Assembly (NCBI RefSeq): GCF_002155915.1
Contig: NZ_MUME01000020.1
Location: 1-64,000 of the forward strand
DNA from: Streptomyces thermovulgaris
Lineage (GTDB): Bacteria > Actinomycetota > Actinomycetes > Streptomycetales > Streptomycetaceae
Length of the DNA: 64,000 nucleotides
Reading direction: 5' to 3'
Part shown: positions 1 to 8,679 of the stretch, piece after piece
Position numbering within the stretch: the first letter of the stretch is position 1
Layout of the letters: each line of letters begins with the position of its first letter
Notes under the pieces: model-generated
The model's input: the letters and a program-made list of their open reading frames with translations, nothing else
Told to the model about the DNA's origin: nothing
Database searches by the model: none
Position numbers and translations under genes: made by a program

Positions 1-85
1 GCCCGCGCACCCTCCCGGTGTACTGAGCGGGGCCCCCGCCCACGGCGGTGCCTCGCAGTCGGCGCGCCACCGTAGGATGGACCGC

Positions 86-673
86 ATGGCCAAGACCAGT
101 ACGACGACCCAGGGGCTGCGTGCGGCGATCGAGCGCAGCGGCTACTACCCGGCTCTCGTGGCCGAGGCGGTGGAGGCCGCCGTGGGCGGCGAGCCCATCC
201 GGTCGTACCTGGTCCACCAGGAGACGACATTCGACCAGAACGAGGTGCGGCGGCATGTGACGGTGCTCGTCCTCACCAGCACCCGCTTCATCGTCAGCCA
301 CACCGACGAGCAGGCCGCCGACAACACCTCCCCGACGCCGTACGCCACGACCTCCACCGAGTCGGTGCGGCTCGACCGGATCTCCTCGGTCGTGGTCAGC
401 CGCGTGGTCTCCAACCCGGAGCAGTACACGCCGGGCACCCTGCCCCGCGAGATCGTGCTGACCATCGGCTGGGGCGCCGTCTCCCGCATCGATCTCGAGC
501 CCGCCGCCTGCGGCGACCCCAACTGCGAGGCGGACCACGGCTACACGGGCAACTCGACGGCCGACGACCTCAGCCTGCGCGTCAGCGAGGCCGGGGACGG
601 ACCGGAGACGGTGCGTCAGGCCCTGGCCTTCGCACAGGCCATCTCCGAGGCCACCGCGAACCCGGGCCGCTGA
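86..673 (+). CDS. DUF5998 family protein (conserved actinobacterial, function unknown)
   Basis: A 195-residue soluble protein with no signal peptide or membrane segment. It resembles the uncharacterised DUF5998 family of Streptomyces; a short Cys/His-containing stretch (CGDPNCEADHGYTG) lies in the C-terminal third. An in-frame ATG at 77 is also possible, but TAGGAT at 73-78 looks like a -10 hexamer that would start transcription near 85-86, so the ATG at 86 would be leaderless. The stop codon overlaps the start of the next gene (TGATG), which indicates co-transcription. The family assignment is from memory of the protein's appearance and the function is unknown. Confidence 0.8.
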   Translation: MAKTSTTTQGLRAAIERSGYYPALVAEAVEAAVGGEPIRSYLVHQETTFDQNEVRRHVTVLVLTSTRFIVSHTDEQAADNTSPTPYATTSTESVRLDRISSVVVSRVVSNPEQYTPGTLPREIVLTIGWGAVSRIDLEPAACGDPNCEADHGYTGNSTADDLSLRVSEAGDGPETVRQALAFAQAISEATANPGR

Positions 674-1914
674 TGACGCGCCCGTCCTCCGCCGCCCCGG
701 ACCACGGGCGCCCCGTGCCCGCCTCCGACGACGCCACCGCCTGGAACCGGCCGCAGTCCCTCGCCGTCGAGTCCGCGCCCGTCCCGCAGTACGGGTCCGG
801 CTCGCTCGCCGACCTGCTGCCCACGCTGGCCGCCGGCATGGGCGTGCCGGAGATGACCGCCGCGATCCCCGAGCTGACCCCCGTCGACCGCGCCTGCGTC
901 TTCCTGGTCGACGGCCTCGGCTGGGAGCAGCTGAAGGCGCACCCCGAGGACGCCCCCTTCCTCACCTCCCTGCTGGGCAGCTCCCGCGGCGGCACCGGCC
1001 GTCCGCTCACCGCCGGCTACCCGGCCACCACGGCGACCTCCCTCGCCTCCGTCGGCACCGGCCTGCCCCCGGGCGCCCACGGCCTGCCCGGCTACACCGT
1101 GCGCAACCCGGCCACCGGCGAGCTGATGAACCAGCTGCGCTGGCAGCCGTACACCGAGCCGGACGTCTGGCAGCCGTACCCCAGCGTCTTCCAGCTGGCC
1201 CACCGGGCGGGGGTGCACGCCGCCCAGGTGTCCTCCCCGCTCTTCGAGGACACCCCGCTGACCAGGATCGCGCTCAGCGGTGGAACGTTCCTGGGACGGC
1301 TGACCGGGGAGGAGCGGATGGATCTCGCGGCCGAGCAGCTGGCCGCCGCCGACCGTGCCCTCGTCTACACCTACTACTCCGAACTCGACGGCGCCGGCCA
1401 CCGCTACGGCGTCGACTCCGACACCTGGCGCGGCCAGCTCATGCACGTGGACCGGCTCGCCCAGCGCCTGGCCGAGCAGCTGCCGCCCCGCAGCGCGCTC
1501 TACATCACCGCCGACCACGGCATGGTCGACATCCCGTTCGACGAGCAGCACCGCTACGACTTCGACGAGGAGTGGGAGCTGCGCGCCGGAGTCGCCCTGC
1601 TCGGCGGCGAGGGACGCGCCCGGCACGTCTACGCGGTGCCGGGGGCCGAGGGCGACGTCCTGGCCTGCTGGCGCGAGGTGCTCGGCGAGCAGTTCTGGGT
1701 CGCCTCCCGCGACGAGGCGATCGCGGCCGGCTGGTTCGGGCCGCACATCGACGAGCGCGTGTACGGGAGGATCGGCGACGTGGTCGCCGCCGCCCGCGAC
1801 GACGTCCTGCTCATCGCCTCCCAGCGGGAGCCCAACGAGTCCTCGATGGTCGGCAACCACGGCTCGATGACCCCTGCCGAGCAGCTCGTCCCGCTGCTCG
1901 AAGTACGCTCCTGA
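673..1914 (+). CDS. Alkaline phosphatase superfamily / type I phosphodiesterase-nucleotide pyrophosphatase
   Basis: A 413-residue cytosolic enzyme of the nucleotide pyrophosphatase/phosphodiesterase branch of the alkaline phosphatase fold. Metal-binding signatures are visible: FLVDGLGW near residue 77, the nucleophile region GYPATTATSLAS near 114, an ELDGAGH motif near 238, ITADHGMVDIP near 277 and NHGSMTP near the C-terminus. These fit two-metal hydrolysis of phosphate esters or phosphodiesters; the substrate cannot be inferred. The ATG overlaps the stop of the DUF5998 gene, so the two are translationally coupled. Thymidine kinase follows on the same strand after about 60 bp and may belong to the same transcript. 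Confidence 0.9.
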   Translation: MTRPSSAAPDHGRPVPASDDATAWNRPQSLAVESAPVPQYGSGSLADLLPTLAAGMGVPEMTAAIPELTPVDRACVFLVDGLGWEQLKAHPEDAPFLTSLLGSSRGGTGRPLTAGYPATTATSLASVGTGLPPGAHGLPGYTVRNPATGELMNQLRWQPYTEPDVWQPYPSVFQLAHRAGVHAAQVSSPLFEDTPLTRIALSGGTFLGRLTGEERMDLAAEQLAAADRALVYTYYSELDGAGHRYGVDSDTWRGQLMHVDRLAQRLAEQLPPRSALYITADHGMVDIPFDEQHRYDFDEEWELRAGVALLGGEGRARHVYAVPGAEGDVLACWREVLGEQFWVASRDEAIAAGWFGPHIDERVYGRIGDVVAAARDDVLLIASQREPNESSMVGNHGSMTPAEQLVPLLEVRS

Positions 1915-1972
1915 CGTCACCGTCCGCACACCGCATCCGCACGCACACTCACCGAAAGGTGCCTTCTCGCCC

Positions 1973-2623
1973 ATGCCCGAGCTGGTGTTCTTCTCCGGAA
2001 CGATGGACTGCGGGAAGTCGACACTGGCTCTGCAGATCGAGCACAACCGCTCCACGCGCGGGCTGGCGGGCATCATCTTCACCCGCAACGACCGCGCCGG
2101 ACAGGGCAGGCTCTCCTCCCGTCTCGGCCTGGTCACCGACGCGGTGGAGGCCGAGGACGGCATGGACCTGTACGCCTATGTCGTCGACCACCTCTCCCGG
2201 GGCGGACGCGCCGACTACGTGATCGCGGACGAGGCCCAGTTCCTCGCGCCCGAGCAGATCGACCAGCTCGCGTGCGTGGTCGACGACCTGGGGATCGACG
2301 TCTACGCCTTCGGCATCACCACGGACTTCCGCACCAAGCTGTTTCCCGGGTCCCAGCGTCTGGTGGAACTGGCCGACCGGATCGAGGTGCTCCAGGTCGA
2401 GGCCCTGTGCTGGTGCGGCGCCCGTGCCACGCACAACGCCCGTACGGTGGGCGGTGTCATGGTCGTCGAGGGCGCCCAGGTGGTCGTCGGCGACGTGACC
2501 AGCTCCACGGACGAGATCGGCTACGAGGTCCTGTGCCGCCGTCACCACCGCCTGCGCATGACGGCCGCCTCGGCCCGTGCCGCCGCACGGTCGTCGGACA
2601 CCCTGCCCGTGTCCTCGGACTGA
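1973..2623 (+). CDS. tdk: Thymidine kinase (type II, zinc-containing)
   Basis: This 216-residue enzyme phosphorylates thymidine to dTMP in the pyrimidine salvage pathway. The P-loop is at the N-terminus (FFSGTMDCGKST, residues 5-16), with a Walker B/DEAQF segment near residue 89 and the lasso-loop region YAFGITTDFR. A Cys pair (CWCG) and a later Cys-His segment (CRRHH) form the zinc site usual in this family. The length matches other bacterial type II thymidine kinases. ATG 1973 follows a GAAAGGTG ribosome-binding sequence. It sits downstream of the phosphodiesterase gene on the same strand. Confidence 0.95.
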   Translation: MPELVFFSGTMDCGKSTLALQIEHNRSTRGLAGIIFTRNDRAGQGRLSSRLGLVTDAVEAEDGMDLYAYVVDHLSRGGRADYVIADEAQFLAPEQIDQLACVVDDLGIDVYAFGITTDFRTKLFPGSQRLVELADRIEVLQVEALCWCGARATHNARTVGGVMVVEGAQVVVGDVTSSTDEIGYEVLCRRHHRLRMTAASARAAARSSDTLPVSSD

Positions 2624-2847
2624 CTCCCCCCCGGCTTCGGCTGATTCCTGCTCAGGTGACGGGTGCGCCCGTACGAGCGGGGCGCGTCCGGTTTCCGGCC
2701 GGCCGTCCGCGGGGACGGTGACGCAGCCGGCCGGAGCACACGGCGGGCCCGGGTGCCAAGACGCCCCGGCACCGGAGCCCGTGTCCCTTCCGGCACCGCT
2801 TCGGCCGGCGGATGCGGCGCCCGGGCGGCGAACCGTGTCCGCCGGCG

Positions 2848-4002
2848 TCAGCCGACGGGGGTGGCGGCGGCCCGCATGTCGAGGAAGTTCTGCTTGTAGG
2901 CGTCGTGCGGTGCCGCGCCCTCCAGCCGGAGCAGGGCCTCGTCGTTCTCCCGGAGCGAGGAGTGGTCCAGGTTGTGCGAGCCGGTGAAGGTCCACTTGGT
3001 GTCCCGGTGGCCCGCGTAGTTGCCCTCGATGATCAGGTACTTCGAGTGCACCAGATAACCGTCCGCGGTGTTGAGCCGGTACAGCTTCAGCCGGGGATGC
3101 CCCTGCATGATCCCGACGTCGTTGCTGTTCGCGTACACCACCTCCACCCAGCAGTTCTGGTCCGCCAGCGCCCGGAGTTTGCGCGCCACCGCGTCCCGGT
3201 GCAGGGCGAAGGCGCTGACCCGTATCACCGTCTTGTGCGATGCCGAGCCCACCGAGGTGTTGCCCGTGCAGGTCACGTTGTTCAGCACGTCGACCACGAG
3301 ATCACCGGTGGCCTGCGGGAAGAAGTAGTACTTCGCCGTGCCCACCTTGCCCTGGCGGAAGTAGTCGCCGTTCTTCCGCATGGCCGCCAGGTCGTTGAAG
3401 TACGACACGTAGGCCGAGTACAGCTCGGTGTTGCCGACGACCGTGTAGGCGTTGTTCCAGTACTTCTCCACGTTGAGGGAGGTCTGGTTGGCGGAGGTCT
3501 GGATCACCACGTCCTCCGCCTCGCCCGGGGCCCCGATCCGGGAAAAGGTGAAGAACTTGTTGTGGTTGATCGGATTCACCTCCGCGGGGGCGTCGGCGAT
3601 GCAGGCCCGGCCCGTGGTGCACACCCGCACCCACGAGCCGCCCGAGGTGTCGCTGCCGAGCGCGGCCCGCAGGCTCTGCGCGGCGGGCCGGTCCGCGTAC
3701 GCGGAGTCCAGCACGACCCTGACCTGGACGCCCCGCTTGTGCGCCGCGATCAGCGCGTCCGCGTAGTCCTGGTCGGTCAGCGCGTACAGGGCGGCGCGAA
3801 TGGTCCGCCCGCTCTGTGTGGCGTTGATCGCGCCGATGATGTGGTTCTTGACGGCGTTCTTCTGGGCCGTGGTGCCCCGAGGGTTGTTGAAGACCGCTCC
3901 GGTGACGACAGGTGCGGCGGCTTCCCCGGCAGCTGCCGCGGTGCTGCCCGGCGCCAGCAGGGCACCGAGCAGCAGAGCGGTTGTGAGGATGCGTCTGGTC
4001 AT
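2848..4002 (-). CDS. Secreted phospholipase D-like (HKD) protein
   Basis: A 384-residue protein with an N-terminal signal peptide (MTRRILTTALLLGALLAPGS, then an Ala-rich cleavage region). Two phosphodiesterase HKD motifs are present: HNKFF at about residue 147, followed by a TSAN segment, and HSKYLIIEG near 320, followed by the TGSHNLDHSSLREND segment. This pattern is typical of secreted Streptomyces PLD-like proteins. They hydrolyse phosphodiesters, though whether the target is a phospholipid or a nucleic acid is not determined here. A much longer open frame runs upstream, but the ATG at 4002 is chosen because it begins the signal peptide. It is transcribed away from the tRNA-like gene. Confidence 0.88.
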   Translation of the reverse strand: MTRRILTTALLLGALLAPGSTAAAAGEAAAPVVTGAVFNNPRGTTAQKNAVKNHIIGAINATQSGRTIRAALYALTDQDYADALIAAHKRGVQVRVVLDSAYADRPAAQSLRAALGSDTSGGSWVRVCTTGRACIADAPAEVNPINHNKFFTFSRIGAPGEAEDVVIQTSANQTSLNVEKYWNNAYTVVGNTELYSAYVSYFNDLAAMRKNGDYFRQGKVGTAKYYFFPQATGDLVVDVLNNVTCTGNTSVGSASHKTVIRVSAFALHRDAVARKLRALADQNCWVEVVYANSNDVGIMQGHPRLKLYRLNTADGYLVHSKYLIIEGNYAGHRDTKWTFTGSHNLDHSSLRENDEALLRLEGAAPHDAYKQNFLDMRAAATPVG

Positions 4003-4245
4003 GATGGATCGTTTCCCTGGAGGTGATGGGCTGTCCGCGGAGAGTCGGCAGTCTTTCAGCACCTTCTGGATCCGGTCGAGACCGGCGGGTGTGCTTGCGC
4101 GATCGGAGTGCGGCCGGTTCCCGGGCGGTCGTCCGCGGAGGCGGTGGCGCGGCCGGTGCCGCCACGGTTCCGGGCCGCCGGGGGACTTCGGGCGTCCTCG
4201 GAAGACCGGGGCCCAGCGGAGAACGAAGGGCAAGGAACGGCAAAA

Positions 4246-4266
4246 AAGTTGAGGTCTGATCAACTT
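4246..4266. repeat. 7-bp inverted repeat upstream of the tRNA-like gene
   Basis: AAGTTGA (4246-4252) and TCAACTT (4260-4266) are perfect inverted arms around a 7-nt spacer. It lies in an AT-rich pocket between the divergent PLD-like gene and the tRNA-like gene, so it could be an operator or part of either promoter. No regulator is assigned. Confidence 0.5.
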
Positions 4267-4281
4267 CAAAACGGACAGGAC

Positions 4282-4287
4282 TATGAT
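4282..4287 (+). promoter_or_regulatory. Probable -10 element for the tRNA-like gene
   Basis: TATGAT lies 11 bp before the first base of the acceptor stem, a spacing expected for a -10 box of a stable-RNA promoter. No convincing -35 hexamer is seen at 16-18 bp. Confidence 0.5.
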
Positions 4288-4298
4288 CCCCCCTTGGC

Positions 4299-4374
4299 AA
4301 GGCTGTAGCGCAGAGGTCGTCGCGCCCTAGCAGCAAGCTGGAGGACGTCGGTTCGAATCCGACCAGCCTTGCCA
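4299..4374 (+). tRNA. tRNA-like gene with abnormal anticodon arm (possibly GCA)
   Basis: The acceptor arms AAGGCTG (4299-4305) and CAGCCTT (4364-4370) pair perfectly and are followed by G73 and an encoded CCA. T8-A9, a GCGC/GCGC D-stem (4308-4311 with 4322-4325) and a GTCGG-TTCGAAT-CCGAC T-arm (4347-4363) are canonical. The anticodon arm is not: the best fold is CTAGC (4327-4331) with GCTGG (4337-4341), including one T-G pair, closing a five-base loop AGCAA. There is no U33. If read as an anticodon the centre is GCA (Cys). The total length with CCA is 76 nt. It could be a functional non-canonical tRNA, a tRNA-like regulatory RNA or a decayed tRNA. Confidence 0.72.
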
Positions 4375-4480
4375 CCCTTGTCCTGGCGGAAAGTTGACTG
4401 GCGTCGGTCCGTTCCGGGCGGGCGGAGGGCGATGCCGCCCTCGGCGAGCCGGGCACCGGCGATGGACCGGTGGAGTGAAG

Positions 4481-5614
4481 ATGACGCAGCCGACACCCGT
4501 GCGTTGCCCGGCGATCGAAGCCCCGGACGTCCCGCTCAACGACCCCTCCGGGCTGGACCCGCTGCTGGACCGGCTGACGTCGGCGCAAGCGGTCGAGACC
4601 GACGAGACCTTCCCGCTCGGCACCCTGTGCGCGGACGGACGCGTCGACCTGTGCAAGCAGGGGCTCGGAGCGGCCGGCGCCGCCCGTCTGATGCCCGTCG
4701 CCGCCACCTCGCCGCACGCCCGGCACATCCTGCTCGGCACCAACTCCCTCGGCGACGAAGGGGCGTCGGCGGTGGCCCGGGCGCTCGTCGACGGCCACCG
4801 GCTGCACACGCTCTACCTCGGCTGCAACCGCATCGGCCCGGAAGGCGTCCGCGCGCTCGCCGACGCGCTGTCGGCGGACGGGACCGTCCGCGCCCTGTGG
4901 CTCAAGCGCAACCCGGTGGGCGACGACGGTGCCTTCGCGCTCGCCGCGATGCTCCGCCGCAACACCACGCTGCGCACCCTCGACCTGGTCAACACCGGCG
5001 TCACCACCGCGGGGCTGCGCGCCCTGCTGGACGCCCTCACCAGCCGCCCGCACCCGGTGGAACGCCTCTTCCTCGGCGGGAACGGCCTGACCCCCGACGC
5101 CGCCGGGCTGCTGGCTGCGCTGATCCGCGAGGCGGGCGTGCGTGAGCTGTACCTGCCCGCCAACCACCTCGGCGACAAGGGCGCCGCCGTCCTCGCGGCC
5201 GCGGCCGGCTCCGGGCGGCCGGTGCGCCTCGGACTGGGCGGCAACGGCATCGGCCCCGCCGGGGCGCATGCCCTCGCCGACGCCCTGGACGGCATCGAGG
5301 CGCTCGACCTGGGACGGCCGCCGTCGGAGCGCAGCCTCGGCGCCCCCGCCAACACCACCGGCGACGAAGGGGCCCGTGCTCTGGCCGCCGCGCTTCCGGG
5401 CAGCCCGCTGCGCCGGCTCGAGCTGCGCCACACCGGGCTCACCGGACGGGGCGCGAAGGCCCTGCTGGCGGCCGTGCCGGACGACTCGCCCCTGGAGTAC
5501 GTCGGCCTGGGACCCGGGCTGCCCCGGAAGGTGAAGCGCTCCTTCGCCCGGCGCCTGCGGCCCGTGAGCAAGGCTCACCCCGACCTGCGCGCGATAGGAA
5601 GTGTCTACCGGTGA
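4481..5614 (+). CDS. Leucine-rich-repeat (ribonuclease-inhibitor-like) protein
   Basis: A 377-residue cytosolic protein made almost entirely of about nine 27-29-residue leucine-rich repeats of the RNase-inhibitor type, with the pattern LxxLxLxxNxIGxxGaxALAxAL (e.g. LHTLYLGCNRIGPEG and VRALWLKRNPVGDDG). The repeats run from about residue 80 to 350. Such folds are protein-interaction surfaces and no catalytic motif is present. The ATG at 4481 has GGAG about 6 bp upstream. The stop overlaps the GTG of the ankyrin gene (GTGA), the first of two identical couplings in a four-gene cassette. Inference: a recognition or sensor subunit of the MoxR/vWA system that follows. Confidence 0.85.
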   Translation: MTQPTPVRCPAIEAPDVPLNDPSGLDPLLDRLTSAQAVETDETFPLGTLCADGRVDLCKQGLGAAGAARLMPVAATSPHARHILLGTNSLGDEGASAVARALVDGHRLHTLYLGCNRIGPEGVRALADALSADGTVRALWLKRNPVGDDGAFALAAMLRRNTTLRTLDLVNTGVTTAGLRALLDALTSRPHPVERLFLGGNGLTPDAAGLLAALIREAGVRELYLPANHLGDKGAAVLAAAAGSGRPVRLGLGGNGIGPAGAHALADALDGIEALDLGRPPSERSLGAPANTTGDEGARALAAALPGSPLRRLELRHTGLTGRGAKALLAAVPDDSPLEYVGLGPGLPRKVKRSFARRLRPVSKAHPDLRAIGSVYR

Positions 5615-7443
5615 GCCCCCGCCCCGAACTCCCTTGTTTTCCGCCGGAGGAGGCGGCGTGCTGGCGGCGGATCCGCCGCTACGCGGTGCCCCGGCGGATG
5701 ATCGAGCGTGCGACCGAACGCCGTCTGGCCGGCGACTGGCGGGGGGCGTGCGCGGCGGCCAACGTGGACGTCGCCGTCGACCTGTCCGAGGTCGGCGAGC
5801 AGTGGGGCCCCGACGTCGCCGCGGCGCTGGAGGACGACCTGCGCCACCTGGTCCCGGACCTGGTGCACTGGCATCTGCCCCGGCTGCTGGGCGGACGGAC
5901 CACACTCGCCACCGGCCGGACCGTGGTCCTCGCCCGCTACCGGCCGGTGGAAGCGGGCGAGAGCCCCCGCACCACGCCGTACCTCCACCTCACCACGCCC
6001 CCGATGAGGGAGGGCCCGCAGCGGCTCACCCTGCGTTTTCGGACGATCGAGGACGAGCGGGCCGTCGGTGTCTTCGGGGACCGGACCGAGGACTGGCGGA
6101 CCGCCCGGCACCTGTGGGACGCACGGCACACCGCCGAACTGCGCGAGCGGTGCGGCGGCCGCGAACGGCCGCCGTTCTTCCACCCCGACGGCAGACCACG
6201 CGGTGCGGACGAGCTGCCCACGGCCGACCCCGGCCCCGAGGACGCGGTGGCACGGGCCGAGTGGATCACCCTGCTGCACCAGAGGGGAGAGGTCCGGGGG
6301 GCCTTCGCCGCGGCCGGGATCGAGGCCGACCTGACGCCTCTGCATGACCTTCCCACGTGGTCCCGGAGCGATCCGGAGCTGCTCCTCGGCAGGCGCGCGC
6401 TCAACCACATCCGCCTGGAGCAGGAGGTCCGCCGCCTGGCGGACGAGGGCGTCGGGAACCGCTTCCGCATCTTCGGCGACTGGTGGACGCACATCCTGCT
6501 GGAACCGGCGGGCGGACGCGCCGGGCTGCGGGTGAGGGCCGTCCACCCGGACAAGGTCAAGGACGTGCCCTTCCTGGCCGAGGCACTCTGGCGCAGGCTC
6601 CCCGACCTCGACCTGATGCGCACCGGCGGAGTCGAGCCGGAACACCTGCACCCGCTGGTCCGTGAGGCGCTGTTCCCCGCGCTCCAGGTCACCGACGAGG
6701 CCGCCGGACCGCCGGGTCCCGCCCCCCTCGCCCCCGTCCGGGTGAGGTGCCGCGGCGAATGGCACGAGGTGGGCTTCCGCAAGGGCGGACTGCTCCACAT
6801 GCCGCACAGCGACGAGGAACAGCGGCGCGAGCAGGCCCTGCGTGCGTTCGGCGGTGCCGTCGCCGGGTGCTTCGCCGTCCAGCAGACATGGACGTCGGGA
6901 ACCGGCCGGCTGCCGAAGGCACTGCGCGCCCAGCAGCGGGAGCTGTTCCTGCGCGCCCAGCACGGCGACACCCAGGGCGTGCTCGCCCTCCTGGACGCGG
7001 GAATGGACCCCCGGGCGCGCGACGGTGCCCGGCGCACGCTGCTGCACATGCTGCACCTGCTCGACCACGAGCTGCTTCTGCCCCGGCTGCTCGAGGAGGG
7101 CCTCGACCTGGAGGCCCGGGACCACCGGGAGCGCACACCGCTGTTCACGGCGGTCAACGACGGCGGTTCCAGGGCCCTCGTGGAGGCGTTCCTCGCCGCC
7201 GGCGCCCGGATCGACGTGGTCGACCACCAGGAGTTCTCGCTGGCCCAGATCATCCGTCGGTACAAGCGTTCCGACCTGGCCTTCCTGCGGCAGCGCGTGC
7301 TCGAGGAACATCCGGGCATCGGCGCCGACTGGTGGGAGGAGATGATGGACGACGCCGAGGAGGACGAGGCGTACGTCTACGAGAACCTGGGCGGCGAGGA
7401 CGCCAAGGACGACGAGGACGACGGCGAGGGCGAGGACTCGTGA
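5611..7443 (+). CDS. Large protein with C-terminal ankyrin repeats and acidic tail
   Basis: A 610-residue protein. Residues 1 to about 440 form an N-terminal region that I do not recognise. About 450-580 hold three to four ankyrin-type repeats (for example FLRAQHGDTQGVLALLDAGMDPRARDG and HRERTPLFTAVNDGGSRALVEAFLAAGA). The C-terminal 35 residues are strongly acidic, with runs of Asp and Glu. There is no signal peptide or membrane segment. The GTG start overlaps the LRR gene stop by four bases, and its own stop overlaps the GTG of the ATPase gene in the same way, so synthesis of the first three proteins is linked. Inference: an adaptor that delivers clients to, or regulates, the MoxR ATPase. 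Confidence 0.8.
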   Translation: MSPRPELPCFPPEEAACWRRIRRYAVPRRMIERATERRLAGDWRGACAAANVDVAVDLSEVGEQWGPDVAAALEDDLRHLVPDLVHWHLPRLLGGRTTLATGRTVVLARYRPVEAGESPRTTPYLHLTTPPMREGPQRLTLRFRTIEDERAVGVFGDRTEDWRTARHLWDARHTAELRERCGGRERPPFFHPDGRPRGADELPTADPGPEDAVARAEWITLLHQRGEVRGAFAAAGIEADLTPLHDLPTWSRSDPELLLGRRALNHIRLEQEVRRLADEGVGNRFRIFGDWWTHILLEPAGGRAGLRVRAVHPDKVKDVPFLAEALWRRLPDLDLMRTGGVEPEHLHPLVREALFPALQVTDEAAGPPGPAPLAPVRVRCRGEWHEVGFRKGGLLHMPHSDEEQRREQALRAFGGAVAGCFAVQQTWTSGTGRLPKALRAQQRELFLRAQHGDTQGVLALLDAGMDPRARDGARRTLLHMLHLLDHELLLPRLLEEGLDLEARDHRERTPLFTAVNDGGSRALVEAFLAAGARIDVVDHQEFSLAQIIRRYKRSDLAFLRQRVLEEHPGIGADWWEEMMDDAEEDEAYVYENLGGEDAKDDEDDGEGEDS

Positions 7444-8645
7444 GCACCACCCCCACCTCCCGCACCGGGCCGGGACCGCTGGCCGCCGCGGACGACCTCC
7501 TCGACAGGCTGCGCGCCCGGCGGACCGAGCCCGCCACCAGCCCCCAGCTGGAGGCGCTCGCCCTGGCCGTGACGGCCAATCAGCCCGTTCTGCTGTGGGG
7601 CGAACCGGGCATCGGCAAGTCGGCCGGCCTGGAGCAGCTCGCCGCCGGACTCGGCCTTCACCTGGAGACGGTCATCGCCAGCGTGCACGAGCCGTCGGAC
7701 TTCGCCGGACTGCCGATCGTCGGGGACGACCCGGCCGCGACCGGTGTCCCGATGGCCCCGCCCGACTGGGCGGTCCGGCTCACCCGCGCCGGACAGGGCC
7801 TGCTCTTCTTCGACGAGCTGTCCTCCGCGCCACCGGCCGTGCAGGCGGCGCTGCTGCGTGTCGTGCTCGAACGCCGGGTCGGCAGCCTCGTCCTGCCCGA
7901 GGCGGTGCGCATCGTCGCCGCCGCCAACCCGCCGTCGAGCGCCGCGGACGGCTGGCATCTCAGCCCGCCGCTCGCCAACCGCTTCATCCACCTCACCTGG
8001 ACCCACGACCCCGCCACGGTCGCGCGCGGCATGGCCGGCACCTGGCCCGAGGTGGCCATCCCCGTGGTCGACCCGGCCAAGGTGCCCGGTGCCGTCGCTC
8101 GGGCCCGCGGCGCCGTCTCCGGTTTCCTCACGGCCCGCCCGGGCCTGGTCCACCACATCCCCGCCGACGCCGAGAGCCGGGGCCGGGCATGGCCGTCCCC
8201 GCGGACCTGGGAGATGGCGCTGCGGCTGCTCGCGACGGGATACGCGGCCGGCGTCGGCCGCGAGGCACTGGCCGCCGCGCTCACCGGCGCCGTCGGGGAC
8301 GGCGCGGGCATCGAACTGCTGTCGTATCTGGAGCACCTCGACCTGCCGGACCCCGAGCGGGTCCTCGCCGATCCCGACGCCTTCGCCCTGCCCCAGCGCG
8401 GCGACCGGCAGCTGGCCTTCCTCATCGCGGTGGTCGCCGCGATCCAGGGAAACCTCACCCGGCCCCGCTGGGAGGCCGGCTGGGCGGTCCTGGCCAAGGC
8501 CGTGGAAGCGGGCGTGCCCGACGTGGCCGCCCGGGCCGCCACCGACCTCGCGGCGATGCGCCAACTGGACTGGCCCGTGCCCCCCGGCATCGACGGATTC
8601 CTGGAACTGCTGCAGATGTCCGGGGCCCTGCCCGGCGGCCGGTGA
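7440..8645 (+). CDS. MoxR-type AAA+ ATPase
   Basis: A 401-residue AAA+ ATPase. Walker A is GEPGIGKS (about residues 56-63), Walker B is LLFFDELSS (about 121-129), and sensor-1 is AANPPSS. A C-terminal helical lid domain follows. This layout is typical of MoxR ATPases that work with a partner carrying a von Willebrand factor A domain, and such a partner is encoded next. The GTG start overlaps the ankyrin gene stop. The enzyme probably uses ATP to remodel or activate client proteins; the client is unknown but the LRR and ankyrin partners are candidates. The downstream gene begins after 34 bp. Confidence 0.88.
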   Translation: MSTTPTSRTGPGPLAAADDLLDRLRARRTEPATSPQLEALALAVTANQPVLLWGEPGIGKSAGLEQLAAGLGLHLETVIASVHEPSDFAGLPIVGDDPAATGVPMAPPDWAVRLTRAGQGLLFFDELSSAPPAVQAALLRVVLERRVGSLVLPEAVRIVAAANPPSSAADGWHLSPPLANRFIHLTWTHDPATVARGMAGTWPEVAIPVVDPAKVPGAVARARGAVSGFLTARPGLVHHIPADAESRGRAWPSPRTWEMALRLLATGYAAGVGREALAAALTGAVGDGAGIELLSYLEHLDLPDPERVLADPDAFALPQRGDRQLAFLIAVVAAIQGNLTRPRWEAGWAVLAKAVEAGVPDVAARAATDLAAMRQLDWPVPPGIDGFLELLQMSGALPGGR

Positions 8646-8679
8646 GGTCCGAGGGCACGAAGGAGGGCATGCAGGGGGC

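Noticed and set aside
4327-4343. Reading the tRNA-like gene as an ordinary tRNA with a seven-base loop
   Set aside because: With standard numbering three of the five anticodon-stem pairs fail; the 5-bp stem with a 5-base loop is the only good fold.
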